Assembly (NCBI GenBank): GCA_013150955.1
Contig: JAADJD010000028.1
Location: 53,305-117,304, forward strand
Source of the DNA: Calditrichota bacterium
GTDB taxonomy: Bacteria > Calditrichota > Calditrichia > RBG-13-44-9 > J042
Reading direction: 5' to 3'
Length of the DNA: 64,000 bases
Shown: positions 16,719 through 25,279 of the stretch, one piece after another
Layout of the letters: every line of letters begins with the position of its first letter
Numbering within the stretch: the first letter of the stretch is position 1
Notes under the pieces: model-generated
Told to the model about the DNA's origin: nothing
What the model saw: only the letters and a program-made list of their open reading frames with translations
Databases searched by the model: none
Translations under genes and position numbers: made by a program

Positions 16719-18695
16719 ATGAAAATGAAAACACCACACGTTCACTCCCGGATGTCCTTTTTTCTTCTGTTTCTGGTGATGGTTCCGGCGCTGTTTTCGC
16801 AATCGGCGATGGACATCCAGCCACCCCGGATCGTTCTGACGGGGATTGCGTTCAAGATCGAGGCAAAACCCGGTTTCGACTTTTTGATGCGCCATGCGGG
16901 CGATACGTTGCGGTATGCCGTGCTGTCACTGGAAAGCGGACAGGTTATGAAGGAAGGAACCTGGGCCGTTGGCGCAGATACGGAGACGCGACTGGTCATT
17001 TCGGATCTGGTGGTGCACCACACGGGCCGGCAGGCACTGGAATTGCGAGTGGAAAATGTTCGCACGGTGTTTCACGTCCGGGCCATCCCGGCGGTATTGA
17101 GTATTCTCCCACCCCTGTTGGCCATTCTGCTGGCACTGTTAACCCGACAGGTGATCATTGCGCTGTTTTTTGGCATCTGGATGGGAGTGACCTTCATTTA
17201 TGATTACAACGTGGTTCAGGGATTTTTACACACCCTGGATGAATATCTGGTGCAGTCGCTGGCGGATGCCGATCGCGTTTCGATTTTGATTTTTACCCTG
17301 GTTCTGGGGGGCATGGTGGGGGTAATTACCCGATCCGGCGGTACCCAGGGCATTGTGGAAGCGCTTTCTCGCTACGCACGGAATTCCCGATTGGGACAGC
17401 TGGCGACCTGGGCCATGGGCGTGCTGATATTTTTTGATGATTATGCCAACACCTTAATCGTTGGCAATACCATGCGGCCTCTGGCCGACCGGTTGCGGAT
17501 TTCCCGGGAGAAACTATCGTATCTGGTGGATTCCACCGCCGCACCGGTGGCCAACATTGCCATTATCTCTACCTGGATCGGCTACGAGGTGAGTTTAATT
17601 GCCCAGTCCTTTCAGGCCATGGGGATGGAAGGAAATGCGTACATCACGTTCATCCGAACCATTCCTTACAATTACTACCCCCTTTATGCGCTATTGTTTG
17701 GGTTTGCCATTGCCCTGATGGGTCGCGATTTTGGCCCCATGCGGAAGGCCGAGCAGCGGGCCCGCTCCACCGGAAAGGTTTTGCGGGACGGGGCCGTTCC
17801 CCTGATGGATCTATCTTCTCTGGATGTGGCGGCCGATGCCTCCATCGAGAAACGCTGGTACAACGCACTCATTCCCATTGGAGTGGTGATTCTGGTGGTG
17901 AGTGCTGGGCTATTTTATTCGGGTTCTCAAGCGCTGTCTCAGCAGGGAATTTCCCTGGAAGGAAAATCCTGGTTTCAGCAGTTAAGTGTGATTGTGGGGA
18001 ATGCCAATTCGTTTGCCGTCCTGATGTGGGCTTCCTTTTCGGGGAGCATTGTGGCCATTGGACTGGCGCTTTCTCAGCGATTGATTAATTTGCACCAGAC
18101 CATGGATGCCTGGGTCATGGGCATTCGCTCCATGATCATGGCGGCCATTATTTTGACCGCTGCCTGGACGATCGGAACCATTTGCCAGGAACTATTCACG
18201 GCCGATTATGTGATTCATCTTACCCGGAAATTTTTAACACCTCACTGGCTGCCTCTGGTAACTTTCTTGAGTGCAGGAGCCATTAGCTTTGCCACCGGAA
18301 CGTCCTGGGGCACCATGGCCATCTTGATGCCCATCGCCATTCCGCTGGCGCACAAATTCCCATTGATTGATCCATCCATCGATGCCGCCCACGCCATGGG
18401 GTTGCTGCTGAGCACCACGGCAGCCGTTCTGGCCGGGGCTACCTTCGGGGATCATTGCTCCCCGATTTCCGATACCACCATCATGTCCTCCATGGCTTCC
18501 GGGGCAGATCATATCGATCACGTCCGCACCCAGTTGCCGTATGCGGTAACCACCGCGGGAATTGCCATCTTGTTTGGATATTTACCAACCGGTTTTCTGG
18601 GATGGAGTCCCTGGCTGACCCTGCCCCTGGGTGGGGTGGCGACCATTCTGGTTGTTCGGTTCCTGGGACGCAGAAGCAACGATCACACACTGTAG
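16719..18695 (+). CDS. NhaC-type Na+/H+ antiporter with periplasmic N-terminal domain
   Basis: 658 residues. A signal-like hydrophobic segment (about 12-27) precedes an extra domain of about 90 residues with strand-like pattern (QPPRIVLTGIAFKIEAKPG). The transporter core from about residue 125 to the end has roughly 12 helices and the NhaC-family motifs LIFFDDYANTLIVGNTMRPL, SYLVDSTAAPVANIAIIST, SFATGTSWGTMAILMPIA and FGDHCSPISDTTIMSSMA. It probably exchanges sodium for protons, or possibly carries an organic acid or amino acid. The start could be ATG 16719 or ATG 16752. It is a single gene with no operon partners. Confidence 0.85.
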   Translation: MKMKTPHVHSRMSFFLLFLVMVPALFSQSAMDIQPPRIVLTGIAFKIEAKPGFDFLMRHAGDTLRYAVLSLESGQVMKEGTWAVGADTETRLVISDLVVHHTGRQALELRVENVRTVFHVRAIPAVLSILPPLLAILLALLTRQVIIALFFGIWMGVTFIYDYNVVQGFLHTLDEYLVQSLADADRVSILIFTLVLGGMVGVITRSGGTQGIVEALSRYARNSRLGQLATWAMGVLIFFDDYANTLIVGNTMRPLADRLRISREKLSYLVDSTAAPVANIAIISTWIGYEVSLIAQSFQAMGMEGNAYITFIRTIPYNYYPLYALLFGFAIALMGRDFGPMRKAEQRARSTGKVLRDGAVPLMDLSSLDVAADASIEKRWYNALIPIGVVILVVSAGLFYSGSQALSQQGISLEGKSWFQQLSVIVGNANSFAVLMWASFSGSIVAIGLALSQRLINLHQTMDAWVMGIRSMIMAAIILTAAWTIGTICQELFTADYVIHLTRKFLTPHWLPLVTFLSAGAISFATGTSWGTMAILMPIAIPLAHKFPLIDPSIDAAHAMGLLLSTTAAVLAGATFGDHCSPISDTTIMSSMASGADHIDHVRTQLPYAVTTAGIAILFGYLPTGFLGWSPWLTLPLGGVATILVVRFLGRRSNDHTL

Positions 18696-18996
18696 CCGTC
18701 ATTTGATTGTTAGAATCCGTACCCGGAGGTTCATTTCGTTGGGCCGGGAGTGAACCAGAGGGGCGAAAAGCGGAAAAATCGGCTGAAATTCGCTCCATCG
18801 GGTCGATGATGAGGAAAGAGGTGCGAAAATAGAAGGAGAATTCATATTGCCCTAACTGGTTGATAATAAACAGGATAAGAGATTGAAAAAATTATTTATT
18901 TAATTTGGGCCAACAATTATATTGCAAATAGGAAAAAAGTGAAGCCGCAAAGCGGATTTAAAATCGAATGTTTGGTGATGAATCAGGGGAGGCAAT
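18696..18996. other. AT-rich intergenic region ahead of ilvE pair
   Basis: About 300 bases. The first half is unremarkable. The second half (18840-18960) is AT-rich and probably holds the promoter of the aminotransferase genes, though no clear -35/-10 pair stands out. No repeat copy. Confidence 0.4.
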
Positions 18997-20022
18997 ATGG
19001 CAAATACAATTCCATGTGATGGGCTTACCTTTTCGCTGTACAAAGATGCCGACAAGATGATGATGTACGAAAGTTATTATCGGGACGGTGCCTGGGATGC
19101 AGGCCAGCTGGTGCCGTTTCATCCCATCGAGCTGTCTCCGGCGGCCAATATTTTGAATTACGGCCAGGGCATTTTCGAAGGGATGAAAGCCTACCGAACG
19201 GTAAAAGGCAAGATCGTGCTGTTCCGTCCGGAGAAGAACGCGCAGCGATTCGTGCGTAGCTCCGAAAAACTGGCCATTCCTTCCATCGGGGAAGAACGCT
19301 ACTTGCAGGCGGTTAAAGAAGTGGTGCTGGCCAATCAGCGTTTCATTCCCGATAGCGCCGATGGACGGTGCAGTCTGTACATCCGCCCGGTTTGTATCGG
19401 CATTGAGCCTCTGCTGGGAGTTCGGCCTTCCAGAGAATATTTGTTTTACGTGTTCGCCAGTCCCGTGGGCCCCTATTTCGAGAAGGTGGGGGTGGTACGG
19501 TTGATGGTAATGGATGTTCACCGGGCAGCGCCCAATGGAACCGGGGATGCCAAGGCCGCCTGCAATTATCCGGTTACCATGCGGCCAAAGGTAGAGGCCA
19601 AAAAACAGGGATTTGACGATGTGCTGTATCTGGATCCGATCCACAATCGCTTTGTGGAAGAGGCCGGCGCTGCGAACTTTTTCGCGCTGATGGAAAATAA
19701 TGTGCTGGTTACCCCGAAACTGGGCAGTATTCTTCCGGGAATCACTCGCGAGTCGGTCATTCAGCTGGCACGGGATCGGTTTGGACTGGAGGTGCAGGAG
19801 CGGGAACTGGACGTGCAGGAAGTGTGCGAACGGGCAAAAGAATGTTTTTTAACCGGAACCGGCGCAACCATTACCTCTGTGGAAAGCATTGGGTGGAACG
19901 GGCAGGAGTACAATGTCAATCGGAATGATTTTCAGCTGGCCCATCGGCTGTACGATGAATTACTGGGCATTCAGTTGCAAAAAAAAGAAGATCCCTACGG
20001 ATGGATCGTTGAGTTGACATAA
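18997..20022 (+). CDS. ilvE: Branched-chain amino acid aminotransferase (larger, type II-like)
   Basis: 341-residue fold-type IV PLP enzyme that transaminates Leu, Ile and Val with 2-oxoglutarate. Motifs: ILNYGQGIFEGMKAYR near the N-terminus, LYIRPVCIGIEPLLGV, KAACNYPVTMRPK with the PLP lysine region, FVEEAGAANFFALM, LPGITRESVIQLA and FLTGTGATITSVESIG. The N-terminal extension and overall length match the eukaryote-like subfamily. It is followed after 15 bases by a second, shorter paralogue of the other subfamily, so the two are surely co-transcribed. A GGGGAGG ribosome site supports the start. Confidence 0.92.
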   Translation: MANTIPCDGLTFSLYKDADKMMMYESYYRDGAWDAGQLVPFHPIELSPAANILNYGQGIFEGMKAYRTVKGKIVLFRPEKNAQRFVRSSEKLAIPSIGEERYLQAVKEVVLANQRFIPDSADGRCSLYIRPVCIGIEPLLGVRPSREYLFYVFASPVGPYFEKVGVVRLMVMDVHRAAPNGTGDAKAACNYPVTMRPKVEAKKQGFDDVLYLDPIHNRFVEEAGAANFFALMENNVLVTPKLGSILPGITRESVIQLARDRFGLEVQERELDVQEVCERAKECFLTGTGATITSVESIGWNGQEYNVNRNDFQLAHRLYDELLGIQLQKKEDPYGWIVELT

Positions 20023-20037
20023 TCTGGAGGATATTTT

Positions 20038-20973
20038 ATGCCGCGTGAAAGTGATATTGCCAAGTTTATCTGGCACAACGGGAAGTTCATTCCCTGGAAT
20101 GACGCGAAAATACATGTCATGGCCCATGTCGTTCATTATGGTTCTTCCGTGTTCGAAGGCATTCGTTGTTACAAAACACGCAGGGGACGGGCCATTTTCC
20201 GCCTGCGGGAACACATTGAGCGACTGTTTCGCTCCGCCAAAATTTACCGGATGGTGCCGGAAGCCTTTTCTGTGGAAGACATCATCGAGGCGTGTGTGGA
20301 AGCCGTGAAGGTCAATGAATTTGAGGAGTGTTATATCCGTCCGGTCATTCTGCGGGGACTGGGAGAATTTGGTGTGAACCCCTTCAATTCGCCGATTGAA
20401 ACGTACATCGTGACCTGGTTCTGGGGGAAATATCTGGGGGCCGACGCGCTGGAGAAAGGGGTGGATGTTAACGTGGCCACCTGGAACCGATTTGCGCCCA
20501 ATACCATGCCCGCCATGGCCAAGGCTGGAGCTAACTACATGAACTCCCAGTTGATTAAAATGGAAGCCATCCTCAACGGTTATGTGGAAGGCATTGCGCT
20601 GGATACCTATGGATACGTCTCCGAAGGCAGTGGTGAAAACATTTTTGTGATTGTGGATGGGGTGGTGTACACGCCGCCAATAGCCACCGCCATTCTGCCG
20701 GGGATTACCCGCAACAGTGTCATTCAACTGTGTGCCGATCTGGGCATTCCCGTACAGGAAACCAACATTCCCCGGGAGATGCTCTACATTGCCGATGAGG
20801 TGTTCTTTACCGGCACCGCTGCCGAAATTACGCCCATCCGCAGCATCGATCGCATCGAAATTGGTAATGGGGAGCGGGGGCCCATCACCACCCGTTTGCA
20901 GGAGGCATTTTTCCAGATCCTGACCGGCGAGGTGGAGGATCGCCACGGATGGTTGCATTACGTGGATGCCTGA
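20038..20973 (+). CDS. ilvE: Branched-chain amino acid aminotransferase (short, type I IlvE)
   Basis: 311-residue fold-type IV aminotransferase of the E. coli IlvE subfamily. Motifs: [51 protein letters not shown] with the PLP lysine, [29 protein letters not shown] and [29 protein letters not shown] site leads to ATG 20038. It overlaps in function with the preceding gene but is only distantly similar in sequence. The pair may divide biosynthetic and catabolic transamination, or use different substrates (some family members accept aromatic amino acids or Met). The enzymatic class is secure. Confidence 0.94.
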   Translation: MPRESDIAKFIWHNGKFIPWNDAKIHVMAHVVHYGSSVFEGIRCYKTRRGRAIFRLREHIERLFRSAKIYRMVPEAFSVEDIIEACVEAVKVNEFEECYIRPVILRGLGEFGVNPFNSPIETYIVTWFWGKYLGADALEKGVDVNVATWNRFAPNTMPAMAKAGANYMNSQLIKMEAILNGYVEGIALDTYGYVSEGSGENIFVIVDGVVYTPPIATAILPGITRNSVIQLCADLGIPVQETNIPREMLYIADEVFFTGTAAEITPIRSIDRIEIGNGERGPITTRLQEAFFQILTGEVEDRHGWLHYVDA

Positions 20974-21068
20974 TAGCAGGTTGATGATTCAATTTCTCAA
21001 AAGTTTGATTGACAGGCAGGGATCTGTTCTCTATTTTTTGAACGAATCATCAAATGGAGGGGGTCGTA

Positions 21069-21716
21069 ATGACACGCACGGTTTCGCTGTTTATTTTACT
21101 GGCAGGATTGTTGTGGACAATCACTGCCCCGGCCCAGGCACCTTACACCGAATTTAAAGTCGGCAAATTTAACCCGAAGGCGGTAAAATCTGGCTACCTG
21201 TTTGGCGTTCATCTGGGGCGGATGATTGATGAAAGTCTCAGCTGGGGACTGGAAATCAATTACTTCCAGCGGAATTACCGCAAGGACGTGGAAATTGTCT
21301 CAGAGGTAACCCGGGGAGGCACCAAGCCGGAAACCAAAATGCGACTGCTGGAATTTACCACTCACATTGTCCCCCTTTTATTGAAGTTGAATTATGAACA
21401 TCCCATCGCCTATGGCGCCCCGTTTTATGTGCGCGCTTCTGCAGGTGCCGGATGGGAAATGGTCTGGAACAGCGAAAACAATTACGAAGAAGGCATTAAA
21501 GATAACCGATTTTATAGCGGATTTGGCTGGCAGGTGAGTGCCGGTCTGGGATTTGCCATCAGCTCTTCCGGGAATCTGTTTGTGGATGTGTTTTACAACA
21601 ATTCCCGGGTGAAGCGAAATCGAAACGTGGTAAAAAACCTGCCTGTGTGGGAAGAGCTGGACATTTCGGGTCTGGGTGTGAAAGTGGGAGTGAGCATCGT
21701 TGGATTTGGCTGGTAA
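21069..21716 (+). CDS. Outer-membrane beta-barrel protein (PorT-like)
   Basis: 215-residue secreted protein. The signal peptide is MTRTVSLFILLAGLLWTITA, with cleavage near APAQA. Eight or so amphipathic strands follow, with GYLFGVHLGRMIDESLSWGLEINYF, YVRASAGAGWEMVW and a final VKVGVSIVGFGW strand. The pattern fits the outer_membrane_beta-barrel (OmpA/PorT-like) family. GGAGGGGG precedes ATG 21069 at good spacing; an ATG five codons earlier overlaps that site. Function unknown. A hairpin terminator follows the stop. Confidence 0.75.
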   Translation: MTRTVSLFILLAGLLWTITAPAQAPYTEFKVGKFNPKAVKSGYLFGVHLGRMIDESLSWGLEINYFQRNYRKDVEIVSEVTRGGTKPETKMRLLEFTTHIVPLLLKLNYEHPIAYGAPFYVRASAGAGWEMVWNSENNYEEGIKDNRFYSGFGWQVSAGLGFAISSSGNLFVDVFYNNSRVKRNRNVVKNLPVWEELDISGLGVKVGVSIVGFGW

Positions 21717-21743
21717 GCAGATCGACCCCCATGCCTATCATCA

Positions 21744-21775
21744 AAAATCCCCTGTGTTGATCAGGGGATTTTTTC
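21744..21775 (+). terminator. Intrinsic terminator overlapping the next gene's start region
   Basis: Perfect 11-bp stem AAAATCCCCTG (21744-21754) with CAGGGGATTTT (21762-21772), a seven-base loop and a T run. It lies between the barrel gene and the SpoIID-like gene, and its loop holds the best candidate start codons of the latter. Confidence 0.8.
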
Positions 21776-23019
21776 ATTTACCGTGGAGAACGGCGGTACT
21801 GGTTTTCTGGGTGGGGTGGATATTGAGCTGTGCCCCCACACTGCACAAACCGCCCTCACCCCGGGTGGTGGCACCCCCGGTTGAACCGGAAATCCGGGTA
21901 TGCTTAACCGATCGGCCCGCCACCACAAGCCTGCAATTTTTAACCCCTTACCGTTTGCAGCTGGAAGAAGCGGAATACATTCTGGATCGGCGCATCGGCA
22001 TACTACAGGTGCAGCTTTCCGCTGATCGGGTGGTTCTGCGTAACGACAAACGCTATTTTTCCCTTCCCGCTCCCGCGCGATTGGTTTTTGTCCCCGATGG
22101 CGGAACCGGACAATTTGAATGGAATGGCAGGGTGTATCCCGGGGTATTTTCCATTCGGCTGGATCATTCGGGAAGTTACGTCATTAATCAGTTACCGCTG
22201 GAGGAATATTTAAAAGGAGTGATTCCCTTCGAAATGCCCACCGGTCAGGCGGAATATCAGGAAGCCCTGCTGGCCCAGGCGGTTGCGGCGCGCACCTACG
22301 CGCTTTATCGTTTGCGGCAGGAGCCGCGCCACCCGGCATTCCATCTGTATGCCGATGTACGGGATCAGGTTTACGGCGGCCTGGAAAAGGTGAACGACCG
22401 GGTTCTCGAAGCCCTTCGCCGCACCCGGGGACAGGTTTTAACCCGAAGTGAGCAGGTGGCCCACGTGCAATATCATTCCACCTGTGGTGGCTATCTGGAA
22501 AATTATTTGGAGCCACCGGATTCCTCCGCTGATTTGTGGGCGGATCGGGCAGAAGACGGGGACAATTGTCGAATTTCGCCCATCTATCGCTGGATTGAAC
22601 GGCGGGATGTGGGGACGGTGCTGCAGAATCTGCAGCGCCTGGGGCGGATCGATGAGCAAGACCGGGAAGCCTGGCGGCAGCAGGGATTTGCTTTTCGCCT
22701 GCGAGTGAATGAGCGCACCACGACCGGGCGGGTTCAGTCCCTGTACATCCAGGTGGCCGACCGCGAATTCACCATTCAGGGATATGCGATTCGCCGGGTA
22801 CTGGCCGATTCATCTGGCCGGGCACTCCCCAGCAATTTTTTCCTTCTGGTAACTTCACCAACGTTGCCGGAGCAGTTTTACATCATTGGTGCGGGATTTG
22901 GTCACGGGCGGGGCATGTGTCAGTGGGGCGCTCTGGGTATGGCTCTATCCGGTGCGAATTATCGGGAAATTTTACGGTTTTACTTTCCCGCCTATGAACT
23001 CAAGAAGGTTTACCAATGA
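21754..23019 (+). CDS. SpoIID/LytB-domain lipoprotein
   Basis: About 421 residues. A basic and hydrophobic signal segment ends in the lipobox ILSC, so it is probably a lipoprotein. The SpoIID domain follows: YLKGVIPFEMPTGQAEYQ, LLAQAVAARTYALYRLR, HSTCGGYLENY, and the C-terminal GFGHGRGMCQWGALGMALS. SpoIID is a lytic transglycosylase acting on denuded glycan in spore formers; in Gram-negative relatives such as this the role is probably wall or septum remodelling. The start is unclear: GTG 21754 or TTG 21757 lies in the terminator hairpin, and a TTG at 21700 overlaps the previous gene. It overlaps the SPOR gene by four bases. Confidence 0.85.
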   Translation: MLIRGFFHLPWRTAVLVFWVGWILSCAPTLHKPPSPRVVAPPVEPEIRVCLTDRPATTSLQFLTPYRLQLEEAEYILDRRIGILQVQLSADRVVLRNDKRYFSLPAPARLVFVPDGGTGQFEWNGRVYPGVFSIRLDHSGSYVINQLPLEEYLKGVIPFEMPTGQAEYQEALLAQAVAARTYALYRLRQEPRHPAFHLYADVRDQVYGGLEKVNDRVLEALRRTRGQVLTRSEQVAHVQYHSTCGGYLENYLEPPDSSADLWADRAEDGDNCRISPIYRWIERRDVGTVLQNLQRLGRIDEQDREAWRQQGFAFRLRVNERTTTGRVQSLYIQVADREFTIQGYAIRRVLADSSGRALPSNFFLLVTSPTLPEQFYIIGAGFGHGRGMCQWGALGMALSGANYREILRFYFPAYELKKVYQ

Positions 23020-23753
23020 GGGATTTTCGTTTGTATCGAACAGGTCAAATCTTCCTGGTGGTTTTCCTTCTGTTTGCCACATCCACCGTTGTGGCTCAGG
23101 GGGATACAGCGGCCCGTCTGAAAAACTATTTGATGCACACCGACTTTCGGGAGCTCCTGCGCAAGTATGGACAGCATGAGGTGCAATTCCAGATAAAGGG
23201 CGAAGCCGAGAAGCGCCTGGAAGCCTTGCCTTATATTCTGGTGGATGGCTATCGGGTACAGATTTTTGCGGGACGGCAAATCAGTCAGGCACAAAAGGTG
23301 GCTCAACGGGCCCGCCAGGCCAATCTGGATTCGGTATACCTCGTGCACGATGCAGGCGACGGGTTGTACAAAGTTCAGGTCGGTGATTGTCGAGATCGGG
23401 ATGCCGCGCATATTCTTCTGGATCGGCTGTATTACGCCGGATTTCCCGATGGCTGGATCGTCGAAACAAAAGTACGGGTGCCCAAACGCAGACCCTCCGT
23501 TCCTGACCGCGAAGGGGAGCCAGCAGTCGTCTTTGCTGTCCAGGTGCTGGCCACGGCCGATTCGTCCAATGCCAGTCAAATCGCACAGCAGCTTAAGCAG
23601 CGGTTTAACGCGCCCGTTCGCGTGGTGGCGGAGGATCGACTATGGAAGGTGGTGATGGGGGCTTTCCCCACACGGGATCAGGCCAGCCAGCTAAGAGATC
23701 GGCTGATTCAGAACGGATATCCCGACGCCTGGATCACGCAAATTTTTCAGTAA
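23016..23753 (+). CDS. Secreted SPOR-domain protein
   Basis: 245 residues. The signal peptide (about 1-28, IFLVVFLLFATSTVVAQ) is followed by two SPOR repeats. The first is at about 75-150 (YRVQIFAGRQISQAQKVAQ, YKVQVGDCRDRDAAHILLD) and the second at about 170-243 (FAVQVLATADSSNASQIA, WKVVMGAFPTRDQASQL). SPOR domains bind peptidoglycan glycans stripped of stem peptides, often at division sites. Its ATG overlaps the TGA of the SpoIID-like gene, so the two are translationally coupled. The shared substrate, denuded glycan, supports a joint role in wall remodelling. Confidence 0.88.
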   Translation: MRDFRLYRTGQIFLVVFLLFATSTVVAQGDTAARLKNYLMHTDFRELLRKYGQHEVQFQIKGEAEKRLEALPYILVDGYRVQIFAGRQISQAQKVAQRARQANLDSVYLVHDAGDGLYKVQVGDCRDRDAAHILLDRLYYAGFPDGWIVETKVRVPKRRPSVPDREGEPAVVFAVQVLATADSSNASQIAQQLKQRFNAPVRVVAEDRLWKVVMGAFPTRDQASQLRDRLIQNGYPDAWITQIFQ

Positions 23754-23850
23754 TCTGCCATCCCTTTCCGTCAAAATGTCTTTTCACCCCAACGATCAAC
23801 ATGGGCGTATCTTGTTGATATTCAATGGATTAGAAGTTGTGGCATTTGGT

Positions 23851-23879
23851 TTGTATTGATGATAAGTGAATGGGATAAT
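23851..23879 (+). promoter_or_regulatory. Weak candidate promoter ahead of the HPF-sigma gene
   Basis: TTGTAT (23851-23856) and GATAAT (23874-23879) with a 17-base spacer, in an otherwise empty 230-base gap. The -35 match is poor. Confidence 0.3.
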
Positions 23880-23992
23880 TGTTCCTGGAAACGATCATGG
23901 AATGAATGTTCAATCGCACTGGATCTCGGATGAGTGGATAAATGGAGTGTTTTCGTAAAACGGGATGAAATGCTGCGGAAGGAGGGATGTCC

Positions 23993-24985
23993 ATGAATCA
24001 TGTCATTCATCGAAACAATCTGAATCTCAGTCCTCTTGCAGAGAATTTAATTCGGCGAAAAGTGCAAAAATTGGATCGTTTACTGGAGTCGTTTAATCCC
24101 GATCTGGTCTCCTTTAACATTCATTTCGACAGGGTAGAGCGGAAGGACCTGTACGCCACCCGTCTGGTGCTGGAATTACCCCACAAGACCCTCCGCGCCG
24201 AGAAACAGTCCCGGGATTTGATTCAGTCCATTAGCGAGGCGTTTGATGCCCTCTGGCGTGAGTTAAAGCAATACAAGGAATTCCTGCGCCGGGAACCGGA
24301 ATATCGGCGGAAGCAACGTCCCAGTTACAAAGAGCAAATGGCCGAGCAGGCGGATCTGAAGGAGGAAATAAAAGAGGAATATTTGCAGATTGTTTTGCGG
24401 TTGCTAAGGCGCCTGTACAATTTTACCCGTCGTGAGATTCAAATGAACATTTATCAGGGGATGATCCGGCCGGGAGACGTTCTGGTGTCCGAGGTGCTGG
24501 ACGAAGCGGTTGTGGCCGTATTCAATGAACTGCCCGCGGAATATGATGAGCTCTGGATTGAGCGGGCATTGTTTCGCAAAATCATTCAGATTGTGAATCG
24601 CAAGGTGAAAGAGCGTCGCGCCCGTCCGGTTCCGCTGGAAAAGAAGGTTACCGCCGTGGAAGATCTGGATACAGAACTGTATGAATTTTATCAGCCGGAT
24701 TTTCTGTTGCGGCTGGAAGATCTGGTGCCGGATAACCTTTTCCCGGAACCGGATAAAGTTTATGAGGAGGAAGACCTGAAACGCTTTGTGCAGCAAACCC
24801 TTTCAGGTTTACCGGAAAAGTGGCGCCAGGCATTCACGTTGATGGTGTTCGAAGAATTTACTCCGGAAGAAGTGGCAATGATTCAGGGCGTTACGCCTGA
24901 GGAAGTGCAAAAATATGTGCGTTACGCCCGCGAATATCTTCGGGAGCGGTTGAAGGAAACGGGTCTGGAACTTCCGGAAGTATAA
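23993..24985 (+). CDS. HPF/RaiA-like domain fused to sigma-70-like regions
   Basis: 330 residues. Residues about 1-100 resemble the ribosome hibernation domain (S30AE/HPF): LNLSPLAENLIRRKVQKLDRL, then VLELPHKTLRAEKQSRDLIQ and an alpha-helical end. Residues about 125-215 look like sigma region 2 (LYNFTRREIQMNIYQGMI, RPGDVLVSEVLDEAVVAVF). Residues about 265-325 match region 4 (LSGLPEKWRQAFTLMVFEE, FTPEEVAMIQGVTPEEVQKY, then YAREYLRERLKE). The product could link ribosome binding with promoter selection. ATG 23993 has GGAGG seven bases upstream; ATG 23987 overlaps that site. A zinc-finger anti-sigma-like gene follows after 33 bases. Domain calls are by eye; activity of either half is unproven. 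Confidence 0.75.
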   Translation: MNHVIHRNNLNLSPLAENLIRRKVQKLDRLLESFNPDLVSFNIHFDRVERKDLYATRLVLELPHKTLRAEKQSRDLIQSISEAFDALWRELKQYKEFLRREPEYRRKQRPSYKEQMAEQADLKEEIKEEYLQIVLRLLRRLYNFTRREIQMNIYQGMIRPGDVLVSEVLDEAVVAVFNELPAEYDELWIERALFRKIIQIVNRKVKERRARPVPLEKKVTAVEDLDTELYEFYQPDFLLRLEDLVPDNLFPEPDKVYEEEDLKRFVQQTLSGLPEKWRQAFTLMVFEEFTPEEVAMIQGVTPEEVQKYVRYAREYLRERLKETGLELPEV

Positions 24986-25018
24986 AGCAAGGGGAAAGTT
25001 AATATGGAGGTGAAATCC

Positions 25019-25240
25019 ATGACCTGCGAAAAATTCCGCAACCTGGTCTCCCTTTACCTGGACAAAGTGTTAAGCGAGTCTGAGGTGGAAATGTTCGAAT
25101 CCCATCGATCCCGCTGCGAGGCCTGTCGAAAATTTTTTGAGGAGATGGTTTACGTCAATCGGTTTTTTGGTACGGGTGAAGAGGAAGATGTTCCAGAGGC
25201 CATTGTGGAGCGGATAAAGCAAACCATTAAATCGTTGTAA
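25019..25240 (+). CDS. Zinc-finger (ZAS/HC2-like) anti-sigma-like protein
   Basis: 73-residue cytoplasmic protein with the HC2/ZAS layout. MTCEKFRNLVSLYLDKVLSE is followed by HRSRCEACRKFF, i.e. His-x3-Cys-x2-Cys, expected to bind zinc as in RsiW/ChrR-type anti-sigma factors. The C-terminus (about 45-73) is acidic then helical and lacks a membrane anchor. GGAGG eight bases before ATG 25019 supports this start. It follows the HPF-sigma fusion gene directly, the usual place for a cognate anti-sigma factor. Interaction with the fusion protein is inferred from this pairing. Confidence 0.75.
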   Translation: MTCEKFRNLVSLYLDKVLSESEVEMFESHRSRCEACRKFFEEMVYVNRFFGTGEEEDVPEAIVERIKQTIKSL

Positions 25241-25246
25241 AAAATT

Positions 25247-25270
25247 AGACCCCGCGACGCTGGCGGGGTC
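25247..25270. terminator. Terminator shared by convergent transcripts
   Basis: Stem GACCCCGC (25248-25255) with GCGGGGTC (25263-25270) and a seven-base loop. Read on the minus strand it is followed by TAATTTTTT, so it ends the micro-ORF transcript well. On the plus strand the tail is weak (TTCGTCC), but it directly follows the anti-sigma-like gene. Confidence 0.75.
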
Positions 25271-25279
25271 TTCGTCCAA

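Noticed and set aside
18958-20958. Long minus-strand frames opposite the two ilvE genes (18958-19644 and 19960-20958)
   Set aside because: The plus-strand genes have complete aminotransferase motifs; the antisense frames have none.
23851-23879. The weak promoter before the HPF-sigma gene considered as a dedicated alternative-sigma site
   Set aside because: Only a loose sigma-70-like match can be seen, so autoregulation by the fusion protein cannot be argued from it.
25088-25110. A GTTCGAATCCC-like word resembling a tRNA T-loop
   Set aside because: It lies within the anti-sigma-like gene, and no acceptor or anticodon stem can be formed around it.
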